The notes under the pieces were generated by a model. It had not been told where the DNA came from. It ran no database searches and saw nothing but the letters and a program-made list of their open reading frames with translations. A stretch of 64,000 nucleotides of DNA from Conus ventricosus (lineage: Eukaryota > Mollusca > Gastropoda > Neogastropoda > Conidae): the NCBI GenBank assembly GCA_018398815.1, contig CM031601.1:22543830-22607829 (forward strand), read 5' to 3'. The position numbers and the translations under genes are program-made. This document shows positions 24,493 to 35,599 of this stretch, piece after piece. Each line of letters opens with the position of its first letter. The stretch's first letter is position 1.

Positions 24493-25500
24493 TTACTGTT
24501 CAAAAAAAGAAACGCAAAATGCCAAGCTGCCGATTTGAAACACAATTTATTGAAGCTCAGTGTGACAACACGTTTAATGTGAAAATGACAAAAACAGGTC
24601 ATCAGTAGGACAGAAGTCTCCCTGCAATGCTGTGGTAAAGAACCAGCCCCAGACCCTCAGGGAAATCGCCAGGCCGCTTCCAAAGTCAGTAACGGGTGTG
24701 ACCCCCTCTGGCTGCAATGGTAGCCTGGCATCTGCGGGGCAATGAAGCAATAATGTTCCTGATTGTCTGCTGTGGGATGGCCGCCCACTCGGCCTGCAAT
24801 GCCCGGAACAGTTCATTTGGAGTCGCTGGGGCGTTGGCCCTCACTCTCAGGCGTCTGTCCAAAACGTCCCAAACGTGCTCAATAGGATTCAAATCCGGGG
24901 AAAGAGAGGGCCAGGCCAGGGTGTTGATGTTGTTGGCGGTAAAGAAGGCTGTGGTCAGGCGTGCTGTGTGGGGCCTGGCGTTGTCCTGCTGGAACACGGC
25001 CCTGGGAGTGGCCATTAGAGGCAGGACGTGTGGCTGAACAATGACCTGGACGTACTGCTGGGCTGTCAGGTGACCTTCCACGCGCACCAGCTGGCTCCTG
25101 CCAGTGTTGCTGATGGCCCCCCATACCATGACATTGCCGCCACCATGCGGAGTGCCTCGTTGACGCAGTTCTGCTGGTTGAGTTCATTAACCCGGCGGTA
25201 AACCCTTCGCCTCCTGTCATGGCGCTGCAGCAGAAACTGTGACTCATCCGAGAACCAGACATGTCGCCAATGGTTCCTCAGTGTCCAGTGTCTGTGTTGC
25301 GTAGCCCATTGCAGTCTGGTCTGTCGATGGCGCCCCGTCATTACGTTGCACGTAGGGGCCTGTAAGCCTCAGCCCACCACATGCAGCTGTTCGGACGTCT
25401 GTCGAGATGCGACGGACACAGCGCATGCTGACAGTGAACAGGCGCAGGAAGCGATTGCGAGATGTCTTAGCCGTATAAGCGGTCCTGGCTGCGTTGTGAT
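24493..25500 (-). mobile_element. Tc1-type DNA transposon inserted in copy A (right end in gap)
   Basis: The empty site is visible in copy B near 54903, where the Polinton reads ATTATG-TA-TGTTT. In copy A it reads ATTATG-TA and then TTACTGTTCAAAAAAAGAAACGC, so the element starts after a TA, the target used by Tc1/mariner. It carries a transposase on the minus strand, and bases 24493-24685 are its terminal repeat and 3' flank. The other end lies beyond 25500 in the 1000-N gap. Confidence 0.85.
24686..25345 (-). pseudogene. Tc1 transposase, DD34E type, frameshifted
   Basis: The upstream piece (25345 to about 25130) contains HVWFSDESQFLLQRH with the first catalytic Asp and an RRRRVYRR block. 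A frameshift near 25140, where a CGCATGG run seems to lack one base, leads into MVWGAISNTGRSQL, then FQQDNARPHTA with the second Asp and PDLNPIEHVWD with the catalytic Glu. There are 34 residues between these last two, the classic Tc1 DD34E spacing. The N-terminal DNA-binding domain would lie upstream, partly at 25346-25500 and in the gap. A cut-and-paste transposase, now non-functional as read. Confidence 0.88.
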
Positions 25501-26500
25501 NNNNNNNNNNNNNNNNNNNNNNNNNNNNNNNNNNNNNNNNNNNNNNNNNNNNNNNNNNNNNNNNNNNNNNNNNNNNNNNNNNNNNNNNNNNNNNNNNNNN
25601 NNNNNNNNNNNNNNNNNNNNNNNNNNNNNNNNNNNNNNNNNNNNNNNNNNNNNNNNNNNNNNNNNNNNNNNNNNNNNNNNNNNNNNNNNNNNNNNNNNNN
25701 NNNNNNNNNNNNNNNNNNNNNNNNNNNNNNNNNNNNNNNNNNNNNNNNNNNNNNNNNNNNNNNNNNNNNNNNNNNNNNNNNNNNNNNNNNNNNNNNNNNN
25801 NNNNNNNNNNNNNNNNNNNNNNNNNNNNNNNNNNNNNNNNNNNNNNNNNNNNNNNNNNNNNNNNNNNNNNNNNNNNNNNNNNNNNNNNNNNNNNNNNNNN
25901 NNNNNNNNNNNNNNNNNNNNNNNNNNNNNNNNNNNNNNNNNNNNNNNNNNNNNNNNNNNNNNNNNNNNNNNNNNNNNNNNNNNNNNNNNNNNNNNNNNNN
26001 NNNNNNNNNNNNNNNNNNNNNNNNNNNNNNNNNNNNNNNNNNNNNNNNNNNNNNNNNNNNNNNNNNNNNNNNNNNNNNNNNNNNNNNNNNNNNNNNNNNN
26101 NNNNNNNNNNNNNNNNNNNNNNNNNNNNNNNNNNNNNNNNNNNNNNNNNNNNNNNNNNNNNNNNNNNNNNNNNNNNNNNNNNNNNNNNNNNNNNNNNNNN
26201 NNNNNNNNNNNNNNNNNNNNNNNNNNNNNNNNNNNNNNNNNNNNNNNNNNNNNNNNNNNNNNNNNNNNNNNNNNNNNNNNNNNNNNNNNNNNNNNNNNNN
26301 NNNNNNNNNNNNNNNNNNNNNNNNNNNNNNNNNNNNNNNNNNNNNNNNNNNNNNNNNNNNNNNNNNNNNNNNNNNNNNNNNNNNNNNNNNNNNNNNNNNN
26401 NNNNNNNNNNNNNNNNNNNNNNNNNNNNNNNNNNNNNNNNNNNNNNNNNNNNNNNNNNNNNNNNNNNNNNNNNNNNNNNNNNNNNNNNNNNNNNNNNNNN
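25501..26500. other. Assembly gap of exactly 1000 N
   Basis: A run of 1000 N; the round size suggests a scaffolding gap. It hides the end of the Tc1 element, any remaining right end of Polinton copy A, and the outer end of the left arm of the inverted duplication. Confidence 1.
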
Positions 26501-26509
26501 GCCCTTCTT

Positions 26510-27355
26510 AGCAATGTTTACCTCTTATATACGTTACACTGAGTACTGCTGATACCTCACGTGTCCTTGTGTATGCCTTAGCACTGAGTACCTTATTGTG
26601 TACCTTAGCACTGAGTACCTTGCTGTATACTTAGCACTGTGTTCCTTGCTGTGTATCTTAGCACTGAGTACCTTGCTGTATACCTTAGCACTGTGTACCT
26701 TGCTGTATTCCTTAGCACAGAGTACCTTATTGTGTACCTTAGCACTGAGTACCTTGCTGTATACCTTAGCACTGTGTACCTTGCTGTGTATCTTAGCACT
26801 GAGTACCTTGCTGTATACCTTAGCACTGTGTACCTTGCTGTGTATCTTAGCACTGAGTACCTTGCTGTATACCTTAGCACTGTGTTCCTTGCTGTGTATC
26901 TTAGCACTGAGTACCTTGCTGTATACCTTAGCACTGTGTACCTTACTGTGTATCTTAGCACTGAGTACCTTGCTGTATACCTTAGCACTGTGTACCTTAT
27001 TGTGTACCTTTCCACTGTGTTCCTCATTATACTTCTTAGCACTGTTTACCTCTTTATATACGTTAGCACTGAGTACCTTGCTGTAAACCTTAGCACTGTG
27101 TACCTTGCTGTATGCCTTAGCACTGAATACCTTATTGTGTACCTTTCCACTGTGTTCCTCATTATACTTCTTAGCACTGTTTACCTCTTTATATACGTTA
27201 GCACTGAGTACCTTGCTGTATACCTTAGCACTGTGTTCCTTGCTGTATGCCTTAGCACTGAGTACCTTGCTGTATACCTTAGCACTGTGTTCCTTGCTGT
27301 ATACCTTAGCACTGTGTACCTTGCTGTATGCCTTAGCACTGTGTACCTTATTGTA
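26510..27355. repeat. 27-bp satellite, family C (left arm)
   Basis: About 31 units of a 27-bp monomer, TACCTTAGCACTGTGTACCT followed by TGCTGTA, alternating GTGTACC and GAGTACC forms in places. The reverse complement contains CAGCAAGGTAC, close to CAGCCATGGTAC of family B. As in A and B, the nine-codon unit creates long meaningless frames. Confidence 0.93.
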
Positions 27356-28129
27356 TACTGTGGCGCACCGTATTTCGTCCGGTCCCAGATTCTGGGAATA
27401 CGTTTGACTGGAACAGGTAAACCTGTTAAACCGGTTGGCCTGTTTATCTGACAGCTACTCACCTGCGTTTTGTGTAAGTTAAGTGAGTGAAGATTCCTTA
27501 GTAAAGGCCTGAAAATATTTGTTGTTCCCTTGATATATTTCATGTGATTTGACGAGACATAGGGTGACAGTAGGAAGTTGTAGTTAGTGAATGTGAGTCG
27601 AGGGGATGGTGAGGAGAATGGAGCAGAAAGAAGAAAGAATACGTATACTGATATGGGATCGGAAAAAGAAATAATCTAGTTAAGTTACTGAATTATTGAA
27701 AAAAAAGTGTTGTCCATCTTTTCCCCTAAGGTATCATAATGATGTGAGTGCTGGTGAGCTGTGGAAGTGATGACATCACTGTGGGTGCCAGTCTGGCCTG
27801 CTGTGTGGAAAAAAAATATGTTATTGTGACAATATGGTATCTAGTATAGTTGTGCGCCCTTCGGTGGTGGCGAGAACTTTATGCTGTATATGTTCATGCT
27901 TATAATGTATTATGTGCTTGTTTTGATCTGATGGTTCAGGCAGCCAAAAGAAAATAAGTAGAAACTTAACTTGTTGCCTGACTATCTATGTCCATGTGAT
28001 GTAGGTGTGTGTAGGGAAAAGTCGTACACGCGACCAAACTTCTTCAGATAAAAGTCAGACAGCAAAACACACACTGCACGCTATCCATGACATACACCTT
28101 AGCACTGTGTGCCTTGTTGCGTTACACAA

Positions 28130-29262
28130 TGTTCATCATATGACCCATCATGTACCTTTGTTCAATATGTGTGACGCTGTGTTCTTGATATGCACCATTA
28201 TGTACCATTGTTCACGCTGTGTGACTGTGTTCATAATATGCACCATCTTGTATTGTTGCTCACTATGTGTGATGCTATGTTAATAATATGAATCATCATG
28301 TTCCATTGTTCACTAGGTGTGACTGTGTTTATAACATGCACACTCACGTACCATTGTTCACTATGCGTGATGCTGTGTTATAATATGCCCATCTTCATTT
28401 AACACCATATTCATGATATGCACCATCATGCACCATTGTTCACTATGTGTGACGTTATATTCATAATATGCACCATCATGCACCATTGTTCACTATGGGT
28501 GACTGTGTTCACAATATGCACCATCGTGCCCATTGTTCACTAGCACTAGGTGTGACTGTTTCATAATATGCACGATCATGCATCATTGTTCACTATGTTT
28601 GACGCTGTGTTAATGATAGCACGATCATATACTATTGTTGACAGTGTGTGACGTTATAATTATTCGTAATGTGCGCCATCATGCACCATTGTTCACTACG
28701 CGTGACGCTGTGTTCATAATATGCACCATCACGCACCATTGTTCACTATGTGTGACTGTGTTCATAATAGGCACCATCACGCACCATTGTTCACTATGTG
28801 TGACTGTGTTCATAATAGGCACCATCATGCACCATTGTTCACTATGTGTGATGCTGTTCACAATAAGCACCATCATGCACCATTGTTGACTATGTGTGAC
28901 TGTGTTCATAATATGCACCATCATGCACCATTGTTCACTATGTGTGACTGTGTTCCTAATAGGCACCATCATGCACCATTGTTCACTATGTGTGACTGTG
29001 TTCCTAATAGGCACCATCATGCACCATTGTTCACTATGTGTGATGCTGTTCACAATAAGCACCATCATGCACCATTGTTGACTATGTGTGACGCTGTGTT
29101 CATATATGCACCATCATGCACCATTGTTCACTGTGTGTGACGCTGTGTTCACAATAGGCACCATCATGCACCATTGTTGACTATGTGTGACGCTGTGTTC
29201 ATATATGCACCATCATGCACCATTGTTCACTATGTGTGACGTTGTTCATAATATGCACCATA
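28130..29262. repeat. 48-bp satellite (left arm)
   Basis: About 23 units of a 48-bp monomer containing ATGCACCATCATGCACCATT and GTTCACTATGTGTGACTGTG, with shortened and diverged units at both edges. The early units (28130-28680) are the most diverged and the central ones the most alike, the usual pattern for an array homogenised from its middle. Confidence 0.92.
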
Positions 29263-29850
29263 CTACTACTACTAATAATAATAATGTATAATACGTATAT
29301 AGCGCATTTGTTGTTGTACAACTCAATGCGCTTACATCCCACCATTTGCACTTATTCATACAATATTCATGCACACAGCAAAAAGAAAATACACAATTGC
29401 AGACGCACCTACATGCATAAACTGCCTCACCAACTAGTTGTGGAGAAATTTAGGAGAGATCTAGTCATCTACAGAAGAGAATAGGCCTTTTTGAAGAGGT
29501 AAGTTTTGAGCTGAGATTTAAAAGAAGAAAGAGTAGGCTGATTACGAAGGTCTTCAGGGAGGGAGTTCCAAATAGAAGGTGCTCTAAAACTGAAGGCTCT
29601 TTCGCCAACAGATTTCAAAGAACGCTTAGGGATTTTCAATAGTTTTTGTGAAGAAGAGCGAAGGGTACGAGAGCTTTGGTAGATGCAGAGAGAAGAAGAG
29701 AGATAGTGAGGAGGAGATTCATTGAAGTGGCGGAAAGCAAGAACTGCCAGTTTAAATTGCCACCGATACTGTATGGGAAGCCAGTGTAGTTCGATCAGCA
29801 TGGGAGTGATGTGCTCACACCTCCTCCTCTTCAAAACAAGTCATGCCAGA
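29263..29850 (-). mobile_element. LINE 3' end, inverted copy in left arm
   Basis: The minus-strand frame 29834-29469 gives HWLPIQYRWQFKLAVLAF, SVGERAFSFRAPSIWNSLP and a SFKSQLKTYLFKKAY end, matching the C-terminus of the plus-strand LINE at 31303-31668 almost exactly. The 3' UTR with its GCGCATT...AATGCGC hairpin follows at about 29338-29300. Only this 3' portion is present; it meets the plus-strand LINE head to head at about 29850. Confidence 0.88.
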
Positions 29851-31668
29851 GAGTCATACTACCGTGATAAAATTGACTCCTGTTCTTCATCAAAGCAGTT
29901 GTTTTCTCTTTCAAGTGAACTACTTGGCAAACAAAAGAAATTAAGTTTGCCCACGAACATTCCTCCTTCTCAAATCGCTCAACAATTTAGCGAATTCTTT
30001 GTTGATAAAATCAAAACCATCCGTGAAATCTTGATGCAAATCCTTCCCAACCAATTCTTTACGATAAATACTGTGGACCACCTTTTTGTACTTTTAATCC
30101 TGTGGATGAAAAACTGATCAGCGATCTCATAAGTGAATCCTCCAGCAAAAGTTGTGTCCTTGACCCCATCCCTACTTCCCTCCTTAAACGGTGTGCCTCT
30201 CATTTGATTCCTGTGATTACAAATATTGTAAAACAAATCTCTCTCGTCAGGCATAATGCCTCCTCAGTTTAAGCAGGCAATGGTTACCCCTCTCTTGAAA
30301 AAGCCAGGACTGGACCTTAATAAGTTAAAGAACTATAGACCGGTGTCCAACCTCCCATTCCTCTCACAAATCCTGGAAAGAGTTGTGCTGAAGCAGTTTC
30401 AGACTCATCTTTCAGACCATGGTCTTCTTGAGGCCTGTCAGTCTGCTTATAGGAAGAATCATAGCACTGAGACTTCTGTATTGAGCGTACTGGACTGTTC
30501 GCTGTGCAAATCCGACAGTAAACGTGTTTCTCTCGTAGCCTTACTTGATCTGAGTGCTGCCTTTGATACGCTAGATCACACTACTTTACTTGAAAGGCTT
30601 AGGGTCACTTTTGGTGTTGATGGGATAGTTCTTCAGTGGTTCGAATCATACATCAGAGATAGGTCTCAGGCGGTGGTTGTGGGTGGTGTAAGGTCTACTT
30701 TGTCACCTCTTTTGTATGGAGTACCACAGGGGTCAGTATTGGGCCCAGTGTTGTTTACATTGTACTCACAGCCCTTGTCGAATGTTATCTCGGACCATGA
30801 TTGTGATTTTCACAAGTATGCTGATGACACTGAACTTTCTAAGAGTGGCACACCTGATGAGTTTGTTTCTGTTCAATCTGGGATGTCTCGGTGTATCAGC
30901 AGTGTGCAGGAGTGGATGACAAGTAATAAGCTTAAATTAAATTGTGAAAAGACTGAAGTCATGCCCGTTGGAACCTCCTCCTGCCTCAAACTCGTTGAGT
31001 TAGAGTCAATGGTTGTTGATGGTACTGAATTACCTTTCAATAAGTCTGTCAAATACCTTGGTGTTACCATTGATCAGTGTCTGACCATGCAGAATCAAAT
31101 ATCTGTAGTCTGTCGCTCATCCTTTTTAGAGCTGAGACGTATTGCATTCCATCCGACGCTTTATATCCAGGGAAGTAGCTGTCAGGCTAGTCTGTGCCAT
31201 GGTGATGTCAAGATTGGACTACTGCAACTCTGTTTATGCTGGGCTTCCCACAGAACAGATTGCTCGGCTGCAGTAAGTCCAAAATAGCGCTGCACGACTT
31301 GTTTGAAGAGGAGGAGGTGTGAGCACATCACTCCCATACTGATCGAACTGCACTGGCTTCCCATACGGTATCGGTGGCAATTTAAACTGGCAGTTCTTGC
31401 TTTCCGCCACTTCAATGAATCTCCTCCTCACTATCTCTCTTTTACTCTCTGCACCTACCAAAGCTCTCGTACCCTTCGCTCTTCTTCACAAAAACTTTTG
31501 AAAATCCCTAAGCGTTCTTTGAAATCTGTTGGCGAAAGAGCCTTCAGTTTTAGAGCACCTTCTATTTGGAACTCCCTCCCTGAAGACCTTCGTAATCAGC
31601 CTACTCTTTCTTCTTTTAAATCTCAGCTCAAAATTTACCTCTTCAAAAAGGCCTATTCTCTTCTGTAG
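29851..31668 (+). pseudogene. CR1/L2-like LINE reverse transcriptase ORF (5'-truncated, frameshifted)
   Basis: Fragments in order: YYRDKIDSCSSSKQLFSL (pre-RT region), then the RT domain in a clean frame at 30256-31287 with [32 protein letters not shown] (catalytic Asp), [13 protein letters not shown] and KYADDTEL (the YADD box), then, after frame changes near 31120-31300, HWLPIRYRWQFKLA and the SFKSQLKIYLFKKAY C-terminus with a stop at 31668. The enzyme would copy LINE RNA at a nicked target. The apurinic-type endonuclease expected at the N-terminus is absent. Placement in the Jockey/CR1/L2 group rests on the C-terminal 'HWLPI...' and 'WNSLP' blocks. At least three frameshifts make it inactive. 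Confidence 0.9.
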
Positions 31669-31850
31669 ATGACTAGATCTCTCCTAAATTTCTCCACAAC
31701 TAGTTTGGTGAGGCAGTTTATGCATGTAGGTGCGTCTGCAATTGTGTATTTTCTTTTTCCTGTGTGCATGAATATTGTATGAATAAGTGCACATGGTGGA
31801 TGTAAGCGCATTGAGTTGTACAACAACAAATGCGCTATATAAGTATTATA

Positions 31851-31862
<12 letters not shown>
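31669..31862 (+). other. LINE 3' UTR with terminal hairpin
   Basis: AGCGCATT at 31805 pairs with AATGCGCT at 31829 around a GTTGTACAACAAC centre, giving a stem-loop just before the element ends in a TTA repeat. Both LINE copies keep it. LINEs of this group are usually recognised by their own enzyme through such 3' structures. Confidence 0.7.

Positions 31863-31900
<38 letters not shown>
31848..31900. repeat. (TTA)n microsatellite at LINE 3' end
   Basis: About 17 TTA units following TATACAT; the usual short-repeat tail of CR1/L2-type LINEs, expanded here. The inverted copy at 29263-29284 has only a few units. Confidence 0.9.
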
Positions 31901-31901
<1 letters not shown>

Positions 31902-32830
31902 GAACAACGTCACACATAGTGAACAATGGTGCATGATGCTGCCTATTGTGAACACAGCGTCACACACAGTGAACAATGGTGCATGATGGTGCATATATGA
32001 ACACAGCGTCACACATAGTCAACAATGGTGCGTGATGGTGCTTATTGTGAACAGCATCACACATAGTGAACAATGGTGCATGATGGTGCCTATTAGGAAC
32101 ACAGTCACACATAGTGAACAATGGTGCATGATGGTGCCTATTAGGAACACAGTCACACATAGTGAACAGTGGTGCATGATGGTGCATATTAGGAACACAG
32201 TCACACATAATCAACAATGGTGCGTGATGGTGCATATTATGAACACAGCGTCACGCGTAGTGAACAATGGTGCATGATGGCGCACATTACGAATAATTAT
32301 AACGTCACACACTGTCAACAATAGTATATGATCGTGCTATCATTAACACAGCGTCAAACATAGTGAACAATGATGCATGATCGTGCATATTATGAAACAG
32401 TCACACCTAGTGCTAGTGAACAATGGGCACGATGGTGCATATTGTGAACACAGTCACCCATAGTGAACAATGGTGCATGATGGTGCATATTATGAATATA
32501 ACGTCACACATAGTGAACAATGGTGCATGATGGTGCATATCATGAATATGGTGTTAAATGAAGATGGGCATATTATAACACAGCATCACGCATAGTGAAC
32601 AATGGTACGTGAGTGTGCATGTTATAAACACAGTCACACCTAGTGAACAATGGAACATGATGATTCATATTATTAACATAGCATCACACATAGTGAGCAA
32701 CAATACAAGATGGTGCATATTATGAACCACAGTCACACAGCGTGAACAATGGTACATAATGGTGCATATCAAGAACACAGCGTCACACATATTGAACAAA
32801 GGTACATGATGGGTCATATCATGAACATTG
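31901..32830. repeat. 48-bp satellite (right arm)
   Basis: Reverse complement of the left-arm array, with fewer units (roughly 19 against 23) and private differences, so the two arms have evolved separately since duplication. Confidence 0.9.
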
Positions 32831-33130
32831 TGTAACGCAACAAGGTACACAGTGCTAAGGTGTATGTCATGGATAGCGTGCAGTGTGTGTTTTGCTGTCT
32901 GACTTTTATCTGAAGAAGTTTGGTCGCGTGTACGACTTTTCCCTACACACACCTACATCACATGGACATAGATAGTCAGGCAACAAGTTAAGTTTCTACT
33001 TATTTTATTTTGGCTGCCTGAACCATCAGATCAAAACAATCACATAATACATTATAAGCATGAACATATACAGCATAAAATTCTCGCCACCACCAAAGGG
33101 CGCACAACTATACTAGATACCATATTGTCA

Positions 33131-33135
33131 CAATA
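33131..33135. repeat. Left target-site duplication (CAATA)
   Basis: Matches 57643-57647. Removing the insert restores GTCACAATAACATAT, exactly as read in the undisturbed left arm near 27812. Confidence 0.85.
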
Positions 33136-33367
33136 AGAGAATGTAAATATCTTCGTTCACGACCACCCATGTGATTCTGCACGAAAACCCCCTTTTTCAC
33201 ATACTAATCACGTCCATCACATGCCATGTTTTGGCCAAAATTAACACCTGTTTCTAAACAAAATTAACACGCCCAAACCCTCTAAAATTGACGTAATTAG
33301 CACATTGAAACGGGGTTTCCGTGTAGAATAATATGGGTGATCGTGAACGAAGATATTTACATTCTCT
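33136..33367 (+). repeat. Left terminal inverted repeat, itself a fold-back
   Basis: 232 bp. It pairs with 57435-57642 (reverse complement) over nearly its whole length, including the CACGAAAACCCCC and TTGGCCAAA blocks. Its own two ends are also complementary (GAATGTAAATATCTTCGTTC against GAACGAAGATATTTACATTC), so each terminus could form a hairpin by itself. Bases 33368-33374 follow directly. Confidence 0.85.
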
Positions 33368-33374
33368 CCCGGAC

Positions 33375-33885
33375 ATAAAAATTAAGGGTTTACAGTGCGT
33401 TCTTCTACTCCAGCACCATTAATAATTAGAACAAACACTGTCCTCTCCATTTTGATTAGTTATTTTTACATCTAATGAATTCAAAGACCCTCAATTAATC
33501 TTTAAATTCAATGTCTCCACCAAACCTGAAATACCTATAATCGAAAAACCCCTACATTAGTTGGGGGCCCATGCCCGTAGAACTGTAATGGCCAACCATT
33601 AAACAAATTAGCTTTTGTTTTTAACGTTGTAAATGGACATACAAAATTGGGTTAACGAGAAAATCAGAGGGTCACTGCCTACATACTTATAAAGACCGCC
33701 TTTAAGTACATATGTTTTTAATATGATATGTTTCACCACTATCATAAAAGCCTAACTTTCGAGCAAGCTTCTAGGAAAAACGTACTCCCTTTCTTCAATT
33801 TCTGGAAAATTCATAGTAATTAAAGATTTGCCTCATTAATTTTTAACTCAATCCCAAAAATTCTAAATACTTCTCTTAAAGAACA
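33375..33885 (-). pseudogene. Capsid-like (penton-type candidate), copy B
   Basis: The copy B version of the truncated copy A gene, here extending towards the left inverted repeat, so it is the outermost gene. Conserved pieces include FPRS near 33785 and a C-terminal YRYFRFGGDIEF segment near 33520. Frame breaks by single-base indels prevent a full reading. The expected size of about 165 residues and the position at the end of the element would suit a minor capsid protein, but neither proves it. Confidence 0.35.
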
Positions 33886-33979
33886 AAAGTTGTAGTAACC
33901 ATCGGGTTTTTAAATGTTTTAAATAGCTTGCCTTGCCCGTCCTTAATATCACCCAGTTATTCTTATCTTTTTCAGATAT

Positions 33980-35490
33980 GTTAATCCATTTTATTTTAAA
34001 CCCAATTTCTCTAAGGCAACCCTACAATCGCCGTGCCTATTTTCAGTTGGGTGCTTTAGAACACACGCTCGTTTTGCTTGGTTATATAGATGTACTTTCC
34101 TTTTTTTATAACTATTTAAAAAAAATAATTTAAAAAAGGGAACCATTTAAATTTAACGAAAGGGGCCACTTACAATTAGAGCTTTTAAAACCCCAAATCT
34201 TTGGACTTCATTTACTAACCATTGCAGAAAAACAATCATACGGCTTCCAAGTTAGGCTTGAAAACCCACTAACTAGATATTTAAATCCCCCAATAAATAA
34301 TGATAGAGTACCATCAGCATGGTCATCCCCGCCTATGATGTTTTACCAGAACCAGTTAAATTTTCCCATTTACTGTGCAACTACTGGTGTGGTTTCATAG
34401 CAAACCATTTAACCACCCCAATCTTTTAGTGGGGTCAGTATATAATTTTTCAGTTTATTACCAATACAGGCGAATACTAACTGAACTACAAGTAGTCCTC
34501 CCAACGACAGCGCGTTTTATCCATTCAACAGCCCAATGATAATAATGCATAGAAAGAATCTGCAACAAATTTAACATTAATCCTTCAACTGACTATAGAC
34601 AAAAGTTAGACCCAATCATGGTTAGGCACATTGTATTTTGGGGCGCAAAAAGAGAATATAATTATGACTACGGGCCCCGGGCCACACCTCTTTTGAACCA
34701 AACAAACAATCCGTTTAGGGTCAATTGAACAAAAACATCTATGCTTGGGCAACATTTATCTAGATGAAAGTGAAGGCTTAACAATGCCAGGGTGCAAAGA
34801 CTCAATGACTCCATAAGGACATATGTTTGGTTTTTATTAGGAGCAGAAGCACAAAACCAAGTCTAGCATAGTTGACCAATCTACAGGTTACGCCAGAAAA
34901 CAATTTCTAGCCAATTTAGAAGAGCTTTTAAACTCTGCTGTTGATTTGCCTGCCAGCATACAAAGGTATCAAACGTTCTTGCACTTGCTAGGTAAAAGGG
35001 TTTTGACTGTTGTAGGTCATGGATTTTTACATGCTGCCCTCCACCTTAGACTACAGATTGGTATGATACGGGAATTAAACAATGAATCCTCATAGCTGGA
35101 GAGATCAAAATTTAGGACACAATCAAAGCTTAAACACAAGGCCCTGCTCCATCCATTTTAAAGAAAGTACCTAGCCCTGAAGAAAGCGATCTAGTTTATA
35201 AACACCCCACAAGCCAGAAAGCAGCCCAGAAAGCACCCCAAACCTGTTGACTCCTTACACGGGACACCATATACGGAAAAGACAGCCCTCGTTGTATCTT
35301 TAACTTTTACTGGGTTCTATACTTTTTTTCACAAAAAATTTAATCCAGCACTAGCACTCCTAAAGTCCTTAGATGGTCACCATATAACCAGCAACTTTGC
35401 CCATAGAGAAAAAACCCAACTAACAACACTGCCTATTATGCCGGGCAGAGCATCAAGCGCTTTGGCAGCTAACTTCTTTAATGGGTTTGC
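33980..35490 (+). pseudogene. Conserved Polinton gene of unknown function, copy B
   Basis: Readable blocks in order: HLQLELLKPQIFGLHLLTIA with QSYGFQVRLENPLTRYL (34168-34290), NDSAF (34505), TGYARKQFLANLEELLNS with VDLPASIQRYQTFLHLLGKR (34884-35010), a Lys/Pro-rich stretch (35155-35245), and SNFAHREKTQLT with MPGRASSALAANFFNGFAR at the end (35393-35490). These may be one gene of about 450 residues or two. Conservation in both copies supports coding. I recognise no catalytic motif; a role in the particle is plausible from its neighbours. Confidence 0.5.
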
Positions 35491-35599
35491 TAGATGATGT
35501 AATTTTTTTTCTAATCCAACTTTAACCAGGCTGAGGTGTTGGAGGAGCTACTGGTCCGGTTGGCGCACTGTCGGTTAAAGCATAAACGAGTGTAGAGAT

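Larger units (their letters stand above)
26510..29850. repeat. Left arm of a large inverted duplication
   Basis: In order: satellite C, single-copy sequence (27356-28130), a 48-bp satellite, and the 3' end of a LINE in minus orientation. The same blocks appear reverse-complemented at 31290-33135, 57643-57971 and 59662-60200. For example, the block containing AACAGGTAAACCTGTT at 27411-27428 recurs reversed at 59728-59750. Bases 27356-28130 hold no coding sequence that I can support. Confidence 0.88.
31290..33135. repeat. Right arm of inverted duplication, inner part
   Basis: Mirror image of 27830-29850: LINE 3' end, 48-bp satellite, then the single-copy block containing the complement of GTACACGCGACCAAAC (32918-32936). 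It stops at CAATA 33131-33135, where Polinton copy B begins, and resumes after the matching CAATA at 57643-57647. Confidence 0.88.

Noticed and set aside
25346..26542. Open frames of nearly 400 codons on both strands
   Set aside because: They run through the 1000-N gap; only the ends contain sequence.
26598..27451. Long hydrophobic frames (Tyr/Leu/Ser/Thr-rich) resembling membrane proteins
   Set aside because: They are translations of the 27-bp satellite C and reappear in mirror form at 59708-60196.
28005..29140. His/Cys-rich frames resembling metal-binding proteins
   Set aside because: The His-His-Ala-Pro-Leu pattern comes from the 48-bp satellite (16 codons per unit), not from a gene.
33136..33367. 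An independent 232-bp MITE next to the Polinton
   Set aside because: It has no target duplication of its own, its partner is inverted at the far end, and only the outer pair is flanked by matching CAATA; the terminal repeat explanation is simpler.
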